The notes: generated from the letters alone by a model not told the origin. Shown: positions 22,291 to 33,834, numbered from the stretch's first letter. The stretch is DNA of 64,000 bases from Ailurus styani (GCA_002007465.1 LNAC01001239.1:430-64429); one strand, 5' to 3'. Numbers and translations are program-made.

Positions 22291-22725
22291 CATTTCTGAG
22301 AGAACAAATCATAACGATGAAAGACAAGAAATAAGACAGGTGTCCGCCAATGGGGAGCTGGTGGAATAATATAACGTTGTCTGCATCCTAGAGTACCATG
22401 CAGCTCGAAGAAGCAATGAAGATTTTCTCCCCTATAATGCTATGCAGTGATCTCCAGGATATACTCTTTTTTTTTAAGATTTTATTTATTTATTTGACAG
22501 AGAGAGAGAAATTACAAGTAGGCAGAGAGGCAGGCAGAGAGAGAGACAGGGAGAGGAGGAAGCAGGCTCCCTGCTGAGCAGAGAGCCCGATGCGGGCCTC
22601 GATCCCAGGACGCTGAGATCATGACCTGAGCCGAAAGCAGAGGCTTTAACCCACTGAGCCACCCAGGCGCCCCAGGATATACTCTTTAGTGATAAAAACA
22701 TGGGGTAGAAAACTGAGTGGAGCTG
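22290..22725 (+). mobile_element. Old L1M 3' segment
   Basis: Degenerate text around 'gacaggtgtccgccaatggg' and 'gtgatctccaggatatactc' is typical of an old L1 ORF2 C-terminus. A Can-SINE splits it at 22469-22671, and a MER5A-like element ends it at 22726. Confidence 0.65.
22469..22671 (-). mobile_element. Can-SINE
   Basis: Minus-strand copy with the target-site duplication 'ccaggatatactctt' on both sides and a well-preserved head. Confidence 0.95.
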
Positions 22726-22879
22726 TTGCTGTCCCATACAGTAGACACCAGCCACACGTGGATAATTATTATTTATGTTAATTAAATTTAGAATAAATTA
22801 AAAATTGATGTTCTCAGTCCCACTTACCACGCTTCAGGTGTTCCACAGCCACAGGTAGCTAGAGGCTACTATGTTGGAC
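22726..22879 (+). mobile_element. MER5A-like hAT-Charlie relic
   Basis: The start 'gctgtcccatacagtagaca' and the end 'agctagaggctactatgttg' fit MER5A, a short non-autonomous DNA transposon. It is inserted in the L1M at a place equivalent to the MER5A at 35490. Confidence 0.75.
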
Positions 22880-22899
22880 AAGGAAGACTGACAAAACCA

Positions 22900-24053
22900 G
22901 AAGAGAATCTCTAAGCATGATGGGACAACTGCAAAAGGAGTAACATACACGTCACCGGATTCCAAAAAGAGAAGGAAGAAAGGAACAGAAGAAACATTTG
23001 AAAAAACTACTAGGATTTTCCTCACCTTAATGCCAGACAACAAATCACAGACCCAGGAAGAGCAGAGAACGCCAAGCTTGATATATGCCCCTCACAAATT
23101 ATACCTTGCCACCTCATTTTCAAACTACAGAAAATAAAAAATAAAGAAAATATATTGAAAGAAGCCAAAAGAACAAAACACCTTCCCCGTAGAAGAGCAA
23201 AGATAAGAATCATATCCGACTTCTCAGAAAACATACAAGCAAGAAGAGAAAAAATTCACCAACCTTGAAATCTGTACCTGTCAAATTATCCTTCAGAAGA
23301 GACAGAGAAATAAAGACATTCTCAGAAAACCAAAAATTGAAGAAATGTGTTATCATTTTACATGCCTTGCAAGAAATATTAGGAGTTCTCTACAGGGAAA
23401 GAGAATGATATAGGTCAGAAACTCAGATTTACATAGAGAATGGAAGAGCATTGAAGAAGGAATAAGTGAAAGTAAAATAAAAACGTTTATTTTTCTTATT
23501 TCTAATTGATTTAACAGAAAATAGTTTTGTTTGAAATTAGAACCTCAAGAATGTATTTGATTATATATGGTGTTATGTAAATATACACACTGATATATTT
23601 TATGTATACATGAAATGAGATGAATAACAACAATGATAGCAGGGATAGGAAGAATGAATTTGGATTATTTTGTTATTAAAGGTACTTGCTTTATCTGTGA
23701 AACAATGTAGTATTATTTGAAAGTACACGTGGATTAGTGTATGTACATTGCAAACTCTAGAGCAGTCACTAAAAAAGAAGAAAAAAGGGTATAACTTGTA
23801 TGCTAACAGAAAAGACAAAAAGGGAAACATACAAAATGATGATTTAAAAACCACAATCACAGAAAAAGAGTGGAGGAAAAAACAAATAGAGAACAATAAG
23901 GAGAAGACAGCAACAAATACAGTTACATATTAATTCCACTACATCATTAATAATTTCAATGTCAATGGCCTAAGTACAGTAATTAAAAGAGATATCAGAG
24001 TATTTAAAAAAAACAAGACCCCATTATATGTTGCCTGCAGGAAACCCACCAAC
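22900..24053 (+). mobile_element. Old L1M 5' part and ORF2 start
   Basis: Text such as 'agagcaaagataagaatcat' (23195), 'caagaagagaaaaaattcac' and 'gtcaatggcctaagtacagt' (23961) is typical of the 5' part of L1M and the ORF2 N-terminus. It ends abruptly at 'ttgcctgcaggaaaccca' (24053). All frames are broken. Confidence 0.65.
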
Positions 24054-24301
24054 CCTTGTGCAGGCTGCCCAGACGTTTTACCACCTACTGTCTGACATTC
24101 CCTGTCTGTGACACAGGACACAGCTGCCCAGACCCTGCTCTGATGCCCCAGGGTCTCTCAGTCACCCCCTCCTTTTCTGCTCTGCATCAACATTCACACA
24201 CCTGCCAACTGCCAAGCTGCACAACTGCCATCTGGCGTTTCAACTACTGCAGGTTCCAGAGTATATTTTTCCACAATCTTTTATTACACCTATCAGATCT
24301 T
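24054..24301. other. Unassigned sequence
   Basis: A cytosine-rich stretch between an L1 and a SINE. A long frame (24056-24544) crosses into the SINE and is not a gene. Confidence 0.4.
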
Positions 24302-24511
24302 TTTTTAAATTTATTTTTAAAAAGATTTTATTTATTTATTTGTCAGAGAGATAGAGAGAGAGAGCGCACAAACAGGGGGAGCGGCAGTCAGAGAGAGAAA
24401 CAGTCTCCTTACCTAGCAAGGAGCCCGATGTGGGACTCGATTCCAGGACCCTGGGAACATGACCTAACCCAAAGGCAGATGCTTAACCGGCTGAACCATC
24501 TAGGCGCCGCC
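24302..24511 (-). mobile_element. Can-SINE, older copy
   Basis: The minus-strand head is degenerate ('gaaccatctaggcgccgccc'). No clean target-site duplication was seen. Confidence 0.9.
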
Positions 24512-24739
24512 CTCTTTTTTTTCCTTTTGTTAAGACAGAATTAAAATTAGTCTATTTAGGTACAGAGCCTGGGTTTTTGTAGATTATTGTAATTTTTGTG
24601 CTCTTTGCAGTTACTTCTTAGAAGAGATGTTTTATGATGGTGGTTCATTGGTGCCACCTTTTGTCAAAACTTGATCTGTAGCTTGAACATTTCTCAGCAG
24701 GATTGTAGGAGGGAGTGGCTTTGACCCAAACCCATGAGA

Positions 24740-25180
24740 CAGAACTTTCTGTAAGTCAGGATAGAAAGGTAGGATTTCATGGACACAGTACATTGATGGC
24801 CTCTCTGCACATTTCATATAAATAGAATCATACAATTTATGGTCTTTGAATATTCAGCTTCTTTCATTTGGCTTAACATTTTCAAGTTTCAACCATATTG
24901 CAGCATGTATCAGTACTTCATTTCCTTTGTCACCAAATAATCATTTACCAAATTTAATGTGACCAAATTTAATCATTCATTAATTGGTGGATATTTGGGT
25001 TGTTTCTACTTTGGGCTCTAACGATTAATATCATGTGCATAAGTCTACTAGCTTTTATGGAGACATAGGCTTTCATTTTTCCTGGCTGTGTGCAGGAGTG
25101 AAATTGCTGAGTCATATGGTAACTCTCTGTTGAGCTGTTTGAGGAACTGCCAGACTGTTTTCATGACCCTGACAGTGTTG
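24740..25180 (-). mobile_element. Old L1M 3' end
   Basis: On the plus strand, 'ataaatagaatcatacaatt' (24819), 'ttgcagcatgtatcagtact' (24898) and 'gaaattgctgagtcatatgg' (25101) are the reverse complement of an old L1 3' region. Confidence 0.72.
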
Positions 25181-27150
25181 AGCAATGCAGGTACAGTCTG
25201 TTGTTTTTGTCCTGATTAGACTATGATTTTGGGTTCTAGGAAAGAATATCACAGAGTTGAAGTCCCCTTCTTGTCACACCATGTATTGGGGGATGTGAAA
25301 CTCACATGGCATCACTGTCAGTGGAGACGTTGACCCTCATCATGGGGTTCAGGTGGTGATTGTCTAGATTCTCTAGTGTACAGTAACTATTTTCCTTTCA
25401 CCTATTCTATTCTTTAGAATTAAATCACTAATTCTGCCCTGCCCTTAGGGATGGGAGTCAAAATTGAAGTTCACCTAATGGAGGAAATGTATTTAAGTGT
25501 ATACATTATTTGAAATTATTTTAGAGCAGTTTTTCACTTGTTACTCATTTTTAGTTAATATAAACATTTATATTCATATGAGTTTGTGTACACTTATTTT
25601 GTAGAGGTTTTTTAATGGGTATATCCCAAAAGAATGTCTAGCATCGTGATTTCCATGGTGCAGAATAAAAATTCTGACTGAACACTCAGTAAACAACAAA
25701 AGAGCTCCCTATGGCCACCATTGTATATCACCACCGTGGTATTGTCTGTAAACATGGTATATCAGACAATGCTTTAAGACAATATATTTAAGCATGGCAG
25801 AATTTGGAAAAACATTATGTCATAAGATTTTATTCCATACTTGGTTTCCTCAAGGAAAAAAACAAATAAGACAGAAATTACTGAAAGTATCATAAAATAT
25901 CATTGCTCAATGCACAAAACATATTTGCAAAATCATTTTCAATGAAGCAAATGTATAAGATATGTCAGAAAAAATGTGTGTTTCATTTGTAAGCTCGTTG
26001 CTAAAGCATAGACTTCCAGTTCTCTGACTCTGACTTTGTGGAAGTTCTTTTACCACTCTAGCTTTAGTGTAACTGATCACACTGTAATACAATCCTTTGT
26101 CTATACCCAAGCAACTGAATTCTATATTGGGGAAAGGAAGTCCTTTCCTCTTGGGGAAATACTGGTTTGTCTCCATTTGAACTATCATTTCAATATTCCT
26201 GATCCGTACATGTGACCGATGGGTGGTTGTAGAAGTAGCAAGTATAATATACGTCTAAGCATGGGGGAACATGGCTTTCTTAGATGAGGGATGGAGACCT
26301 AGCTGGAGAGGACATTTAGGGGAAAGAGATTTGAGTACCCAGAATTCTTAGAATTTTGGTGCAAAGGTGAGAATATATGCAAAGGACACATTAAATAGAG
26401 ATGTGGAGAGGGGTTCAGGACATTAAAGCATATTTTTAAATCATCAATTTTAAGAAACGAAATTATTGATCTGTTGAAATCTTAATGGGAAGGAGCCATC
26501 TCTTCTTGGGTTTAACAACTGAATTTTCCATTCTGCACTTTCCACACTTTATTTCTTTGTTTCCCTTTTGGAGAAGTCTAACATTTAATCAAATGTTGTA
26601 GAGTTTGGTCTTAATGCCAGTTAACTGTATGTATGTATGTACATGTGTATGGATGGATGGATGGATGCAGGAGGTATCAAACACGTGGTGGATTTTTACA
26701 TCCCAGGGCAGAGCTCTTCGTGTAACTGACTGAACCCATGGTATTGGTGGATGAGAGAATGCAGTATTTGAGGACTCTGCAACTAATAAATGTTAGAAGA
26801 GAGGCATTTTTGGTGTGGAGGAACAGGTGTTGCAGCTGCCACAGAAAGCTGGCTTTATTGTGGCTACCATAATGACATGTAAAAGACAGTCACAGCCTGA
26901 CCATAAAAGTAGGTCCTGCCTTCAGGTGTTTAGAGGTCGGCTAAGGCTACGCATCCCTTGAATGGGGCCTGAATCTTCCTGCAGTGTGGTGAGACAGAGG
27001 GTCCAGATCTAAGTCATCTCTTTCCTGTTACGGGGCTCTGTGTCCTGGCCTTCATGTTGTGAAAGCCATTGGGGTTCTGCATAACCCCAATGCGTATGAG
27101 TCCTGCTCCAGGGATATCCTGGAACTGCTTTCCTCTAAAGGCAGGGGCAT
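25181..27150. other. No gene recognised
   Basis: 25215-25620 vaguely resembles an old L1 3' UTR ('gtgattgtctagattctcta'). 26628-26668 is a short (TGTA)n(TGGA)n tract. The rest is unassigned. The 93-codon minus-strand frame at 25907-26188 has no domain that I recognise. Confidence 0.4.
26628..26668. repeat. (TGTA)n-(TGGA)n simple repeat
   Basis: Two adjacent imperfect tetranucleotide tracts. Confidence 0.85.
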
Positions 27151-27290
27151 AGGAGGTAAGACGGGTAACATCCTGTGTCCCAGCTTCCTCTCTATAAAAT
27201 GGGGATGAGAATGCTTCACCCACAGGATTGTTGAGAATATTTAGTGATACACATGAGCAAGTCCATGGCCCTGTGTTTACTGCAGGATCA
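27150..27290 (+). mobile_element. MIR relic
   Basis: 'ctctctataaaatggggatg' followed by 'ggattgttgagaatatttag' matches the second half of the MIR consensus. Confidence 0.65.
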
Positions 27291-27584
27291 TGAATACTTG
27301 TGTGAATTCAGGCCACTTCTTATTCTTTTTCAACTTTTTTTTAGGAGATAGAGGAGAAAAAAAATGCCCTGGTGAGACACCCATTATAACATATGGTTGC
27401 TATGATTATGACGTAATTGTATCTGTGTCATTGTCACTAACCTAGTGCATAGCATGGTGCAGAGTGCATAGTTACTTCAGTAAAGTACAGCGATTGCTGG
27501 ATCCGTCTCTTTCTGTGCAGCTCTTCATGAAGGTGGCAGGTTCTGTGGATCTGTATCCTGCAGACTGCTGAAAGGTCTACTTCA

Positions 27585-27782
27585 TTTTTTAAAAAAGATT
27601 TTATTTATTTATTTGACAGAGGGAGAGACAATAAGAGAGGGAACACAGGCAGGGGGAGGGAGAGAGGGAGAACAGTCTTCCCACTTAGCAGGGAGCCTGA
27701 TACGGGGTTCAATCCCAGGACCCTGGGATCATGACCTGAGCCGAAGGCAGACGCTTAACGACTGAGCCACCCAGGTGCCCCT
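27585..27782 (-). mobile_element. Can-SINE
   Basis: Minus-strand copy with the exact target-site duplication 'aaaggtctacttca' (27571-27584; 27783-27796). Confidence 0.96.
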
Positions 27783-27938
27783 AAAGGTCTACTTCAAATT
27801 CAAGGGCAGTATTCCTCAGGTGTGCCCCAACACTTTACATTCCTGGTGGGATATGATGCTTGACACAAGTGAGTTCATAGATCCGAATGAAAAAATCTGG
27901 AATAGCTCCTGTGAGGTTCACACACTAGACCAAAAGTG

Positions 27939-28040
27939 GAGAAACTGCTTTGATGTCATCATGGGAGAAGAGGTTTAGCAGGTGGAACGTCATTCCCTCA
28001 GCAGCTACATGCTGTGTGGAACATCCTGATGCATATCTTA
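27939..28040 (+). repeat. 100-bp duplicated segment, copy 1
   Basis: The text around 'gaagaggtttagcaggtgga' matches 'gaagaggtttagcaagtgga' at 30040. The partner spans 30010-30115. The nature of the unit is unknown. Confidence 0.7.
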
Positions 28041-28319
28041 GAGAAGTCCTCCCTTAACTGAAAGGAATGAATTGTTGAGGTGAAAAAAACTTTAATATAC
28101 ACTTACAATGAATATACATATGCCTTTCTGACTGTATAAATGATAATAAATGAATTCTGTTTTCCCAGAAGGATGCGAAAATATGCAGTTATTTGGAAGG
28201 ATTCCTAGCACTTTGAGATCTTAACATTGATGATTTCCTGGAATCTTGGCTTTATCTATTCTATAAGGAAAATTTCTTTATAAAGAAAAATTTTAAGAGC
28301 CTGAAAAATTTCAAGTATT

Positions 28320-28830
28320 ATTTGATAATTGACTTTCTCTGCTTGATTTATTTCACTTGGCGTAATCTCCTCCAGTCCCATCCATATTGATACAAAAGTT
28401 GGGTATTCATCCTTTCTGATGGTTGTGTAATATTCCATCGTATATAGAGACCACATTTTCTTTATCCATTCGTCTGTTGAAGGGCATCTTGGCTCTTTCC
28501 ACAGTTTGGCAATTGTGGACATTGCTGCTATGAACATTGGGGGTACATATGGCCCTTCTTTTCACTACATCTGTATCATTGGGGTAAATACCCAGTAGTG
28601 CAATTGCAAGGTCATAGGGTAGCTCTATTTCTAATTTTTTGAGGAATCTCCACACTGTTTTCCAAAGTGGCTGCACTAACTTGCATTCCCACCAACAGTG
28701 TAAGAGGGTTCCCCTTTCTCCACATTCTCTCCAACATTTGTTGTTCCCTGTCTTGTTAATTTTGGCCATTGTAACTGGTGTAAGGTGGTATCTTAATGTG
28801 TTTTTTAAAAAATATTTTATTTATTTATTT

Positions 28831-28876
<46 letters not shown>

Positions 28877-29290
28877 ACAAGTAGGCAGAGAGGCAGGAAG
28901 AGAGAGAGGGGGAAGCAGGCTCCCTACTGAACAAAGAGCCGGATGTGGGGCTCGATCTTAGGACCCTGAGATCATGACCTGAGATCATGACCTGAGCTGA
29001 AGGCAGGGGCTTAACCCATTGAGCCACCAGGTGCCGCTCTTAATGTGGTTTTGATTTGAATTTCCCTGATGGCTAATGATGATGAACATTTTTTCACGTG
29101 TCTGCTAGCCATGAGAGACTGTGGACACTGAGAAACTGAGGGTTTTGGAGGGGAGGGGGTGGGTGAATGGGTGAGCCTGGTGGTGGGTGTTAAGGAGGGC
29201 ACGTATTGCATGGAGCACTGGGTGTGGTGCATAAACAATGAATCTTGGAACACTGAAAAAATATAATTAAATTTAAAAAAATAAAAAAAA
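28320..29290 (+). mobile_element. Twin-primed (5'-inverted) L1
   Basis: 28320-28800 and 29038-29109 are L1 ORF2 C-terminal text on the minus strand, including a readable cysteine motif (minus frame 28407-28769). From 29111 the orientation flips to plus, with 'atgagagactgtggacactg' running through the 3' UTR to an A-rich tail near 29290. About 85 bp of the normal sequence is missing at the flip. Inversion with loss at the junction is the signature of twin priming. No clean target-site duplication was found. Confidence 0.88.
28801..29037 (-). mobile_element. Can-SINE with expanded (GA)n
   Basis: Minus-strand copy in the inverted L1 arm, with flanking 'tcttaatgtg' repeats. It has about 20 GA units (28834-28874), and 'gagatcatgacct' occurs twice in a row (28968-28993). 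Confidence 0.93.
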
Positions 29291-29587
29291 CATATAAGAC
29301 TTTGGAATTTTTATGATAATAATTACCACTGTGTTTGCCTTATTATGAATCGTAGCAATGTTCCTTTTACAAATCAGAGATTGTTAAATATCAGAATGAT
29401 TATATTTCCATGACATCACTTTTTCAATTCTGTATTCATGGACCACTGTTTCCTTCACCATGCCCTCTCCCCAAGCAACCACTCATATTTTCTCAACAGA
29501 TTAGTTTTGATCTCCTGTAACTTTATGTCAGTGGAATCAGTGCATTTTATATTCATCTGGCTTGACATGTCCAGCCATTCATTTCTT

Positions 29588-29699
29588 TATATTTCTTTTC
29601 TTTCTCTCTTTTTCTTCCTTCCTTCCTCCCTTCCTTCCTTCCTTCCTTCCTTCCTTCCTTCCTTCCTTCCTTCCTTTTTCTTTCTTTCTTCCTTCCTTC

Positions 29700-29750
<51 letters not shown>

Positions 29751-29766
29751 TTTCTTTTTCTTTTTT
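29588..29766. repeat. (TTCC)n / (TTTC)n microsatellite
   Basis: A long pyrimidine tract of two tetranucleotide types. It lies at the tail side of the old SINE at 29767-29951 and probably grew from its poly(A). It creates long low-complexity frames that are not genes. Confidence 0.95.
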
Positions 29767-29951
29767 AGGGAGAGAGCAAGAGAGAGGCAAGCTGTAGGGA
29801 AGGAGCAGAGGGAGAGGGGGAGAGAGAATCTTGAGCAGGTTCCACACCCAGCATAGAGTCCAGTGCAGGGTTGATCTCACAACTCTGAGTTCATGACCTG
29901 AGCCAAAATCAAGAGTCGGACACTTTACCGACTGAGTCACCCAGGCAACCC
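29767..29951 (-). mobile_element. Old Can-SINE
   Basis: Degenerate minus-strand SINE with the head 'ctgagtcacccaggcaaccc'. 'ccattcattt' (29576) and 'ccatttactt' (29951) may be its target-site duplication, outside the expanded tail. Confidence 0.85.
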
Positions 29952-30009
29952 CATTTACTTACAGTTCTAAATTATCTTTTATTTGATATGAATATATGAA
30001 ACATTATTT

Positions 30010-30115
30010 ATGAGAAGCTACTCTGACTCATCATGGAAGAAGAGGTTTAGCAAGTGGAATTTCATTCCACCAGCAGGTGCATGCTGTTTCGTAGCCCTTG
30101 ATGCCCATCTCAGTG
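30010..30115 (+). repeat. 100-bp duplicated segment, copy 2
   Basis: Partner of 27939-28040. The similarity ends near 'gatgcccatctcagtgatgc'. The sequence following it differs and resembles old L1 3' UTR at about 30215. Confidence 0.7.
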
Positions 30116-31504
30116 ATGCTTTTTTAGTGAAAAGCAATAACTTATCCAGTTGGAGAAAGAAGTTGCTCTTTATATGCATTTGGTATAAATTCAACTGTTT
30201 AGAAAAAAAAGAATATGAAAGGGCCACATATTGTATGATTCCATTTTTATGAAATATTTAGAAAATATGCTTTACCAGGTAAATTCTCACCTTTACATAC
30301 TGACTTAGAGAAAGCTTTGTCTTGTGGTTTAGGGTCACATCCCCTTCATCCCGCTTGCTTTCACCACACTGTTCAAGCAGCAGTTCAGGCTTTTATCAAA
30401 AGATGGCACCAAAGTACCACAATCCTCAAACTTCTCTTCAATGAAGAGTCTGCAAGGATTACAAAATAATAATCTCAAAACCCAGGTTTTGCATCTAAAT
30501 AAAATAATTCTAATTCTGTCTGAAAAAAACGTGTAGGTATAAAAGATTTTCAGCTATGTGAAAACACATAATCTGCGGCCTGCAGACATTGGAACACCTG
30601 GTGACATTTGTGTATCTTAGCAGTACCTGGCAGGTTTTACAAAAGTGGTACAGGTCAGACAAGGGGTAGGTGACTGAAAGAAACTGGGGCACTGATGCAA
30701 GGTCTGGGCACCTGGGTTCTGCGTCACAGATAGGGGATGACTGACAGGGAGCTTGTACAAGGGTGGGGTGATGGAGGTTGAATGCCCTATTCTCTAGTGG
30801 GGACCTTCTGTCTAGTCCACATTGTGCATCAGCTGACAGGGATGACAGCTAGATGTATCAGTGCTGACCATGTAGTTTGAGGTCAACAGGACATGGATCT
30901 ACTTTAATATACTTATGAATTCTCCCAAGAGAATTGTTAAAATAGTAAACAGACCATTTCATGATATATCTATACTCTTTGTAAAATGTACTCCTTTTCA
31001 TTAAAAAAGCAACAACAAAAATGGAGATAAACGTGATGTCACCTGGTGGTGAGATCTAGGATGGCAGCTTTGAGAGACTCAGGCCAGAGGGCTACCCAAA
31101 GGGAAGGGAAGGTGGAGATTGGGAGCTTGAACTCATGGAATCTGCCATCTTTCTAAATTCTCACTCAACTGTAACAATCCATTTGTATCCATCATATTTC
31201 TGTGATATAAAAAACCACTTTTTGGGCATATCTAAATTTGAGATGGGAGGTCTCATGCTAGTATATATTGAGTTTAAACTGCAGCCTGACCGTGTATGGA
31301 AGTGGTAGCGTGGAAAGATGGCAATGTTGCAGGGAGTTTTTTTTTTCCCCATGTCCAGACTAACACCCAACTCCCTGGGTTGGTTTAGGGATGCATCCCA
31401 TATTTTATCTTGAACTTATTTGTATTTTAAGAGATGGGAATGTGTGTATTTTCCTTTACTTTTACTGTCTTAGTTGCATAAGGAAGATTCTTCAGAGGTG
31501 TTTT
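30116..31504. other. No gene or named repeat
   Basis: Unassigned AT-rich sequence. 30215-30265 has an old L1-like phrase ('tgtatgattccatttttatg'). Short frames only. Confidence 0.4.
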
Positions 31505-31715
31505 ATTTTATTTATTTATTTATTGTTAAAGATTTTATTTATTTATTTGACAGAGAGAGAGGGAGAGAGATCACAAGTAGGCTGAGAGGCAGGCAGAGAG
31601 AGAGGAGGAAGCAGGTTCCCTGCTGAGCAGGGAGCCTGATGCGGGCCTCGATGCCAGGACCCTGAGACCTGAGCCGAAGGCAGAGGCTTTAACCCACTGA
31701 GCCACCTAGGTGCCC
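31505..31715 (-). mobile_element. Can-SINE
   Basis: Minus-strand copy with the exact target-site duplication 'ttcagaggtgtttt' (31491-31504; 31716-31729). Confidence 0.96.
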
Positions 31716-31729
31716 TTCAGAGGTGTTTT

Positions 31730-32275
31730 GATCCACACATGTTGGTTTCCCTGGGCCCTGGGCTGAAGGACTCTGTGGCTAAACTTCCCCCTGAGTCCTG
31801 CTGTTGAAACATCTCCCCTCTGGAAGCTGTGGGCTGAGAGTGCTGGGCCATCTCATACACTCTCACCCTTTCCCTCCCCTGCGGGTTCACTACTTGGCCA
31901 ACTGAAAGGTTAAACCCATAAGCCAGCTCTCAGTTTAAGGGGCCTTTATTTGAAGAGGACGGAAGGAATCATGTTGTGAAAGTACATTCATCTCATGACT
32001 TTCACTTTTTTCCCGGGGAGTGGAGACATCCTAAGCCTGGAGAATGTAAGGCTTATTTAAGTGACACGCTTGCCCTTTCCCTAGGCATCTTTTGTATCCC
32101 TGAAGCCACTCATATGGATGTATGCTAGATTAAAAAAAACAATGCTGTGACCCCCTTATTACCTAATTCCCTTGCTTTAGGGATATTTTACCTTGGATAC
32201 TGACTCATTTTCTTTTGGGAACCCTTTGGGATATTTATTTTTTCTCATTATTTTTCACTTCTAAACTCAAATGTT
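31730..32275. other. No gene or named repeat
   Basis: Mixed-composition sequence in which I recognise nothing. Confidence 0.4.
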
Positions 32276-32472
32276 GGGGCAACTGGGTGGCTCAGTCGGT
32301 TAAGCCTCTGCCTTCAGCTCAGGTCATGATCTCAGGGTCCTGGGATCAAGCCCCAAATAGGGGCTCTCTGCTCAGCAGGGAGCCTGCTTCCCCCTCTCCC
32401 TGTGCCTGCCTCTCTGCCTACTTGTGATCTCTCTCCCTCTGTCAAATAAATAAATAAAATCTTTAAAAAAAT
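32276..32472 (+). mobile_element. Can-SINE
   Basis: Plus-strand copy from 'ggggcaactgggtggctcag' to the A-rich tail. The exact target-site duplication is 'aaactcaaatgtt' (32263-32275; 32473-32485). Confidence 0.96.
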
Positions 32473-32800
32473 AAACTCAAATGTTTTTGTTGTAAATAAA
32501 AATGAAAAATACAGGAAGGAAAAATCATTAGGAGCCCTTAAATGTCAATTATTCATGGATAAGCTCTCTTCCCATTTAAATAAATAATTGCACAGAAAAT
32601 TTACTATGCAAATATAACTATATCCAGGAACAGAAATGAAATATTTTACTTCCAGTTTTGTAAAATGCTTTTTTATGGTAAATATTATGAAGTTCAATGT
32701 GAAAGAACATAATAATAAAATTGACAATTGAAACTGCCAGATCCATTCTGATAGATATAATGATATCATGATTAATATTTATTATTGCCTTCTCATACTG
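32473..32800. other. No gene or named repeat
   Basis: AT-rich sequence directly upstream of duplication copy B. Its right end marks the duplication breakpoint on this side. Confidence 0.4.
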
Positions 32801-33460
32801 AAAAAATTAAAAATAGAATTACCATTGATCCAGTAATTCCACTACTGAGTATTGATCCAAAGAAAATGAAAGCACTAATTCACAATGACACATGTACTCC
32901 TATGTTTATTGAAGTATTACTTACAATAGCCAAGATATGGAAACAACCTAAGTGTCCACTGATAGGTGAATGGATAAAGAAAATGAGATATGTATATACA
33001 GTGGAATTCAGCTACAAAGGAATTAAATTTAGACAAGATGGTAGGGTATTAGGAGCATTATGCCAAATGAAATAAGTCAGACAGAGAAAGACATATAGCA
33101 TATGATCTCAAATGTGGAATCAAAAGAAAGCAGAAAAAAATAATCTGATGGATATAGAGAACAGATTGGTGGTGGTTTGAGACAGTGGTTGAAGGCTTGG
33201 CTGAATGAGGAATGGTGTCAAAAGGTACAAATTTCTAGTTATAAAATAGTCATGGGGGTGTCATGTACAGCATGGTGACTATAGTTATTGCATATTTGAA
33301 AGTGTCTAAGGGTACAGATCTTGCATGTCCTTATCACACACAAAAAAACTACAGCTATATAAGGTGATGGAGGCTAACTAGACTTATTATGGAGATAATT
33401 TCATGACATAGTTATAAATGTCAAATTATTACATTGAACATACACAAATAAAAGGTAATC
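32801..33460 (+). mobile_element. Old L1 (L1MA-like) 3' end, copy B
   Basis: Same element as 749-1645. 'gccaagatatggaaacaacc' is at 32931 and 'ggtgactatagttattgcat' at 33274. A 96-codon frame at 32785-33075 is an ORF2 remnant. Here the L1 text starts sharply at 32801, whereas copy A continues further upstream. Confidence 0.8.
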
Positions 33461-33537
33461 AGGGGGTAATTTACTTCCTCTTCCTCACCATAATCAGGAA
33501 ACTTATGTATATAGAAATGGCACCTAAGTTATTCCAG

Positions 33538-33539
<2 letters not shown>

Positions 33540-33576
<37 letters not shown>
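33540..33576. repeat. (GT)n microsatellite
   Basis: About 18 uninterrupted GT units, present only in duplication copy B. Confidence 0.97.
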
Positions 33577-33578
<2 letters not shown>

Positions 33579-33725
33579 ATTTCCTTTCCTGCTTCATCAA
33601 ATCCCAATGATCTCTATGAATTGCTTGTGGTTACATCATCCCTTTTGTTAGAGAGAGAACACAGAAGTGACTCTACATATGTATTTGCTGAAGTTTTACA
33701 GTATTATATGCCAGATGCTTTCTTT

Positions 33726-33834
33726 TTTTAAAAAATTTATTATTATTTGCCCCAGGGGTACAGGTCTGTGAATCATCAGGCTTACACCTTTCACAGCACT
33801 CGTCATAGCACAAAATCCTCCCCAATGTCAGAAA
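33726..33834 (-). mobile_element. Short young L1 3' tail
   Basis: About 110 bp with 'ccccaggggtacaggtctgt' on the plus strand, so the element is antisense. 'ctttctttt' lies on both sides. It is absent from duplication copy A, so it arrived later. Confidence 0.9.

Larger units (their letters stand above)
27521..28165 (+). pseudogene. Possible broken terminal exon of an unrecognised gene
   Basis: An acceptor-like tract 'tctctttctgtgcag' ends at 27520. The frame from 27521 encodes 16 residues ending LYPADC, meets an in-frame TGA, and then continues in the same frame once the Can-SINE (27585-27782) and one target-site copy are removed. It reaches a TAG at 27976-27978. The second part has 4 Trp and 4 Cys in about 65 residues, and I recognise no family. 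An AATAAA lies at 28145-28150, a plausible distance downstream. About 100 bp around the stop codon recur at 30010-30115. This could be a decayed exon or simply chance. Confidence 0.25.

Noticed and set aside
27550..27590. In-frame TGA as a selenocysteine codon in the exon-like segment
   Set aside because: There is no known family and no evident selenocysteine-insertion hairpin. Decay is the simpler reading.
29438..29797. Frame of Phe/Leu/Ser repeats resembling membrane segments
   Set aside because: It is low-complexity translation of the (TTCC)n/(TTTC)n microsatellite.
33418..33731. Val/Cys-repeat peptide frames
   Set aside because: Translation of the (GT)n microsatellite.
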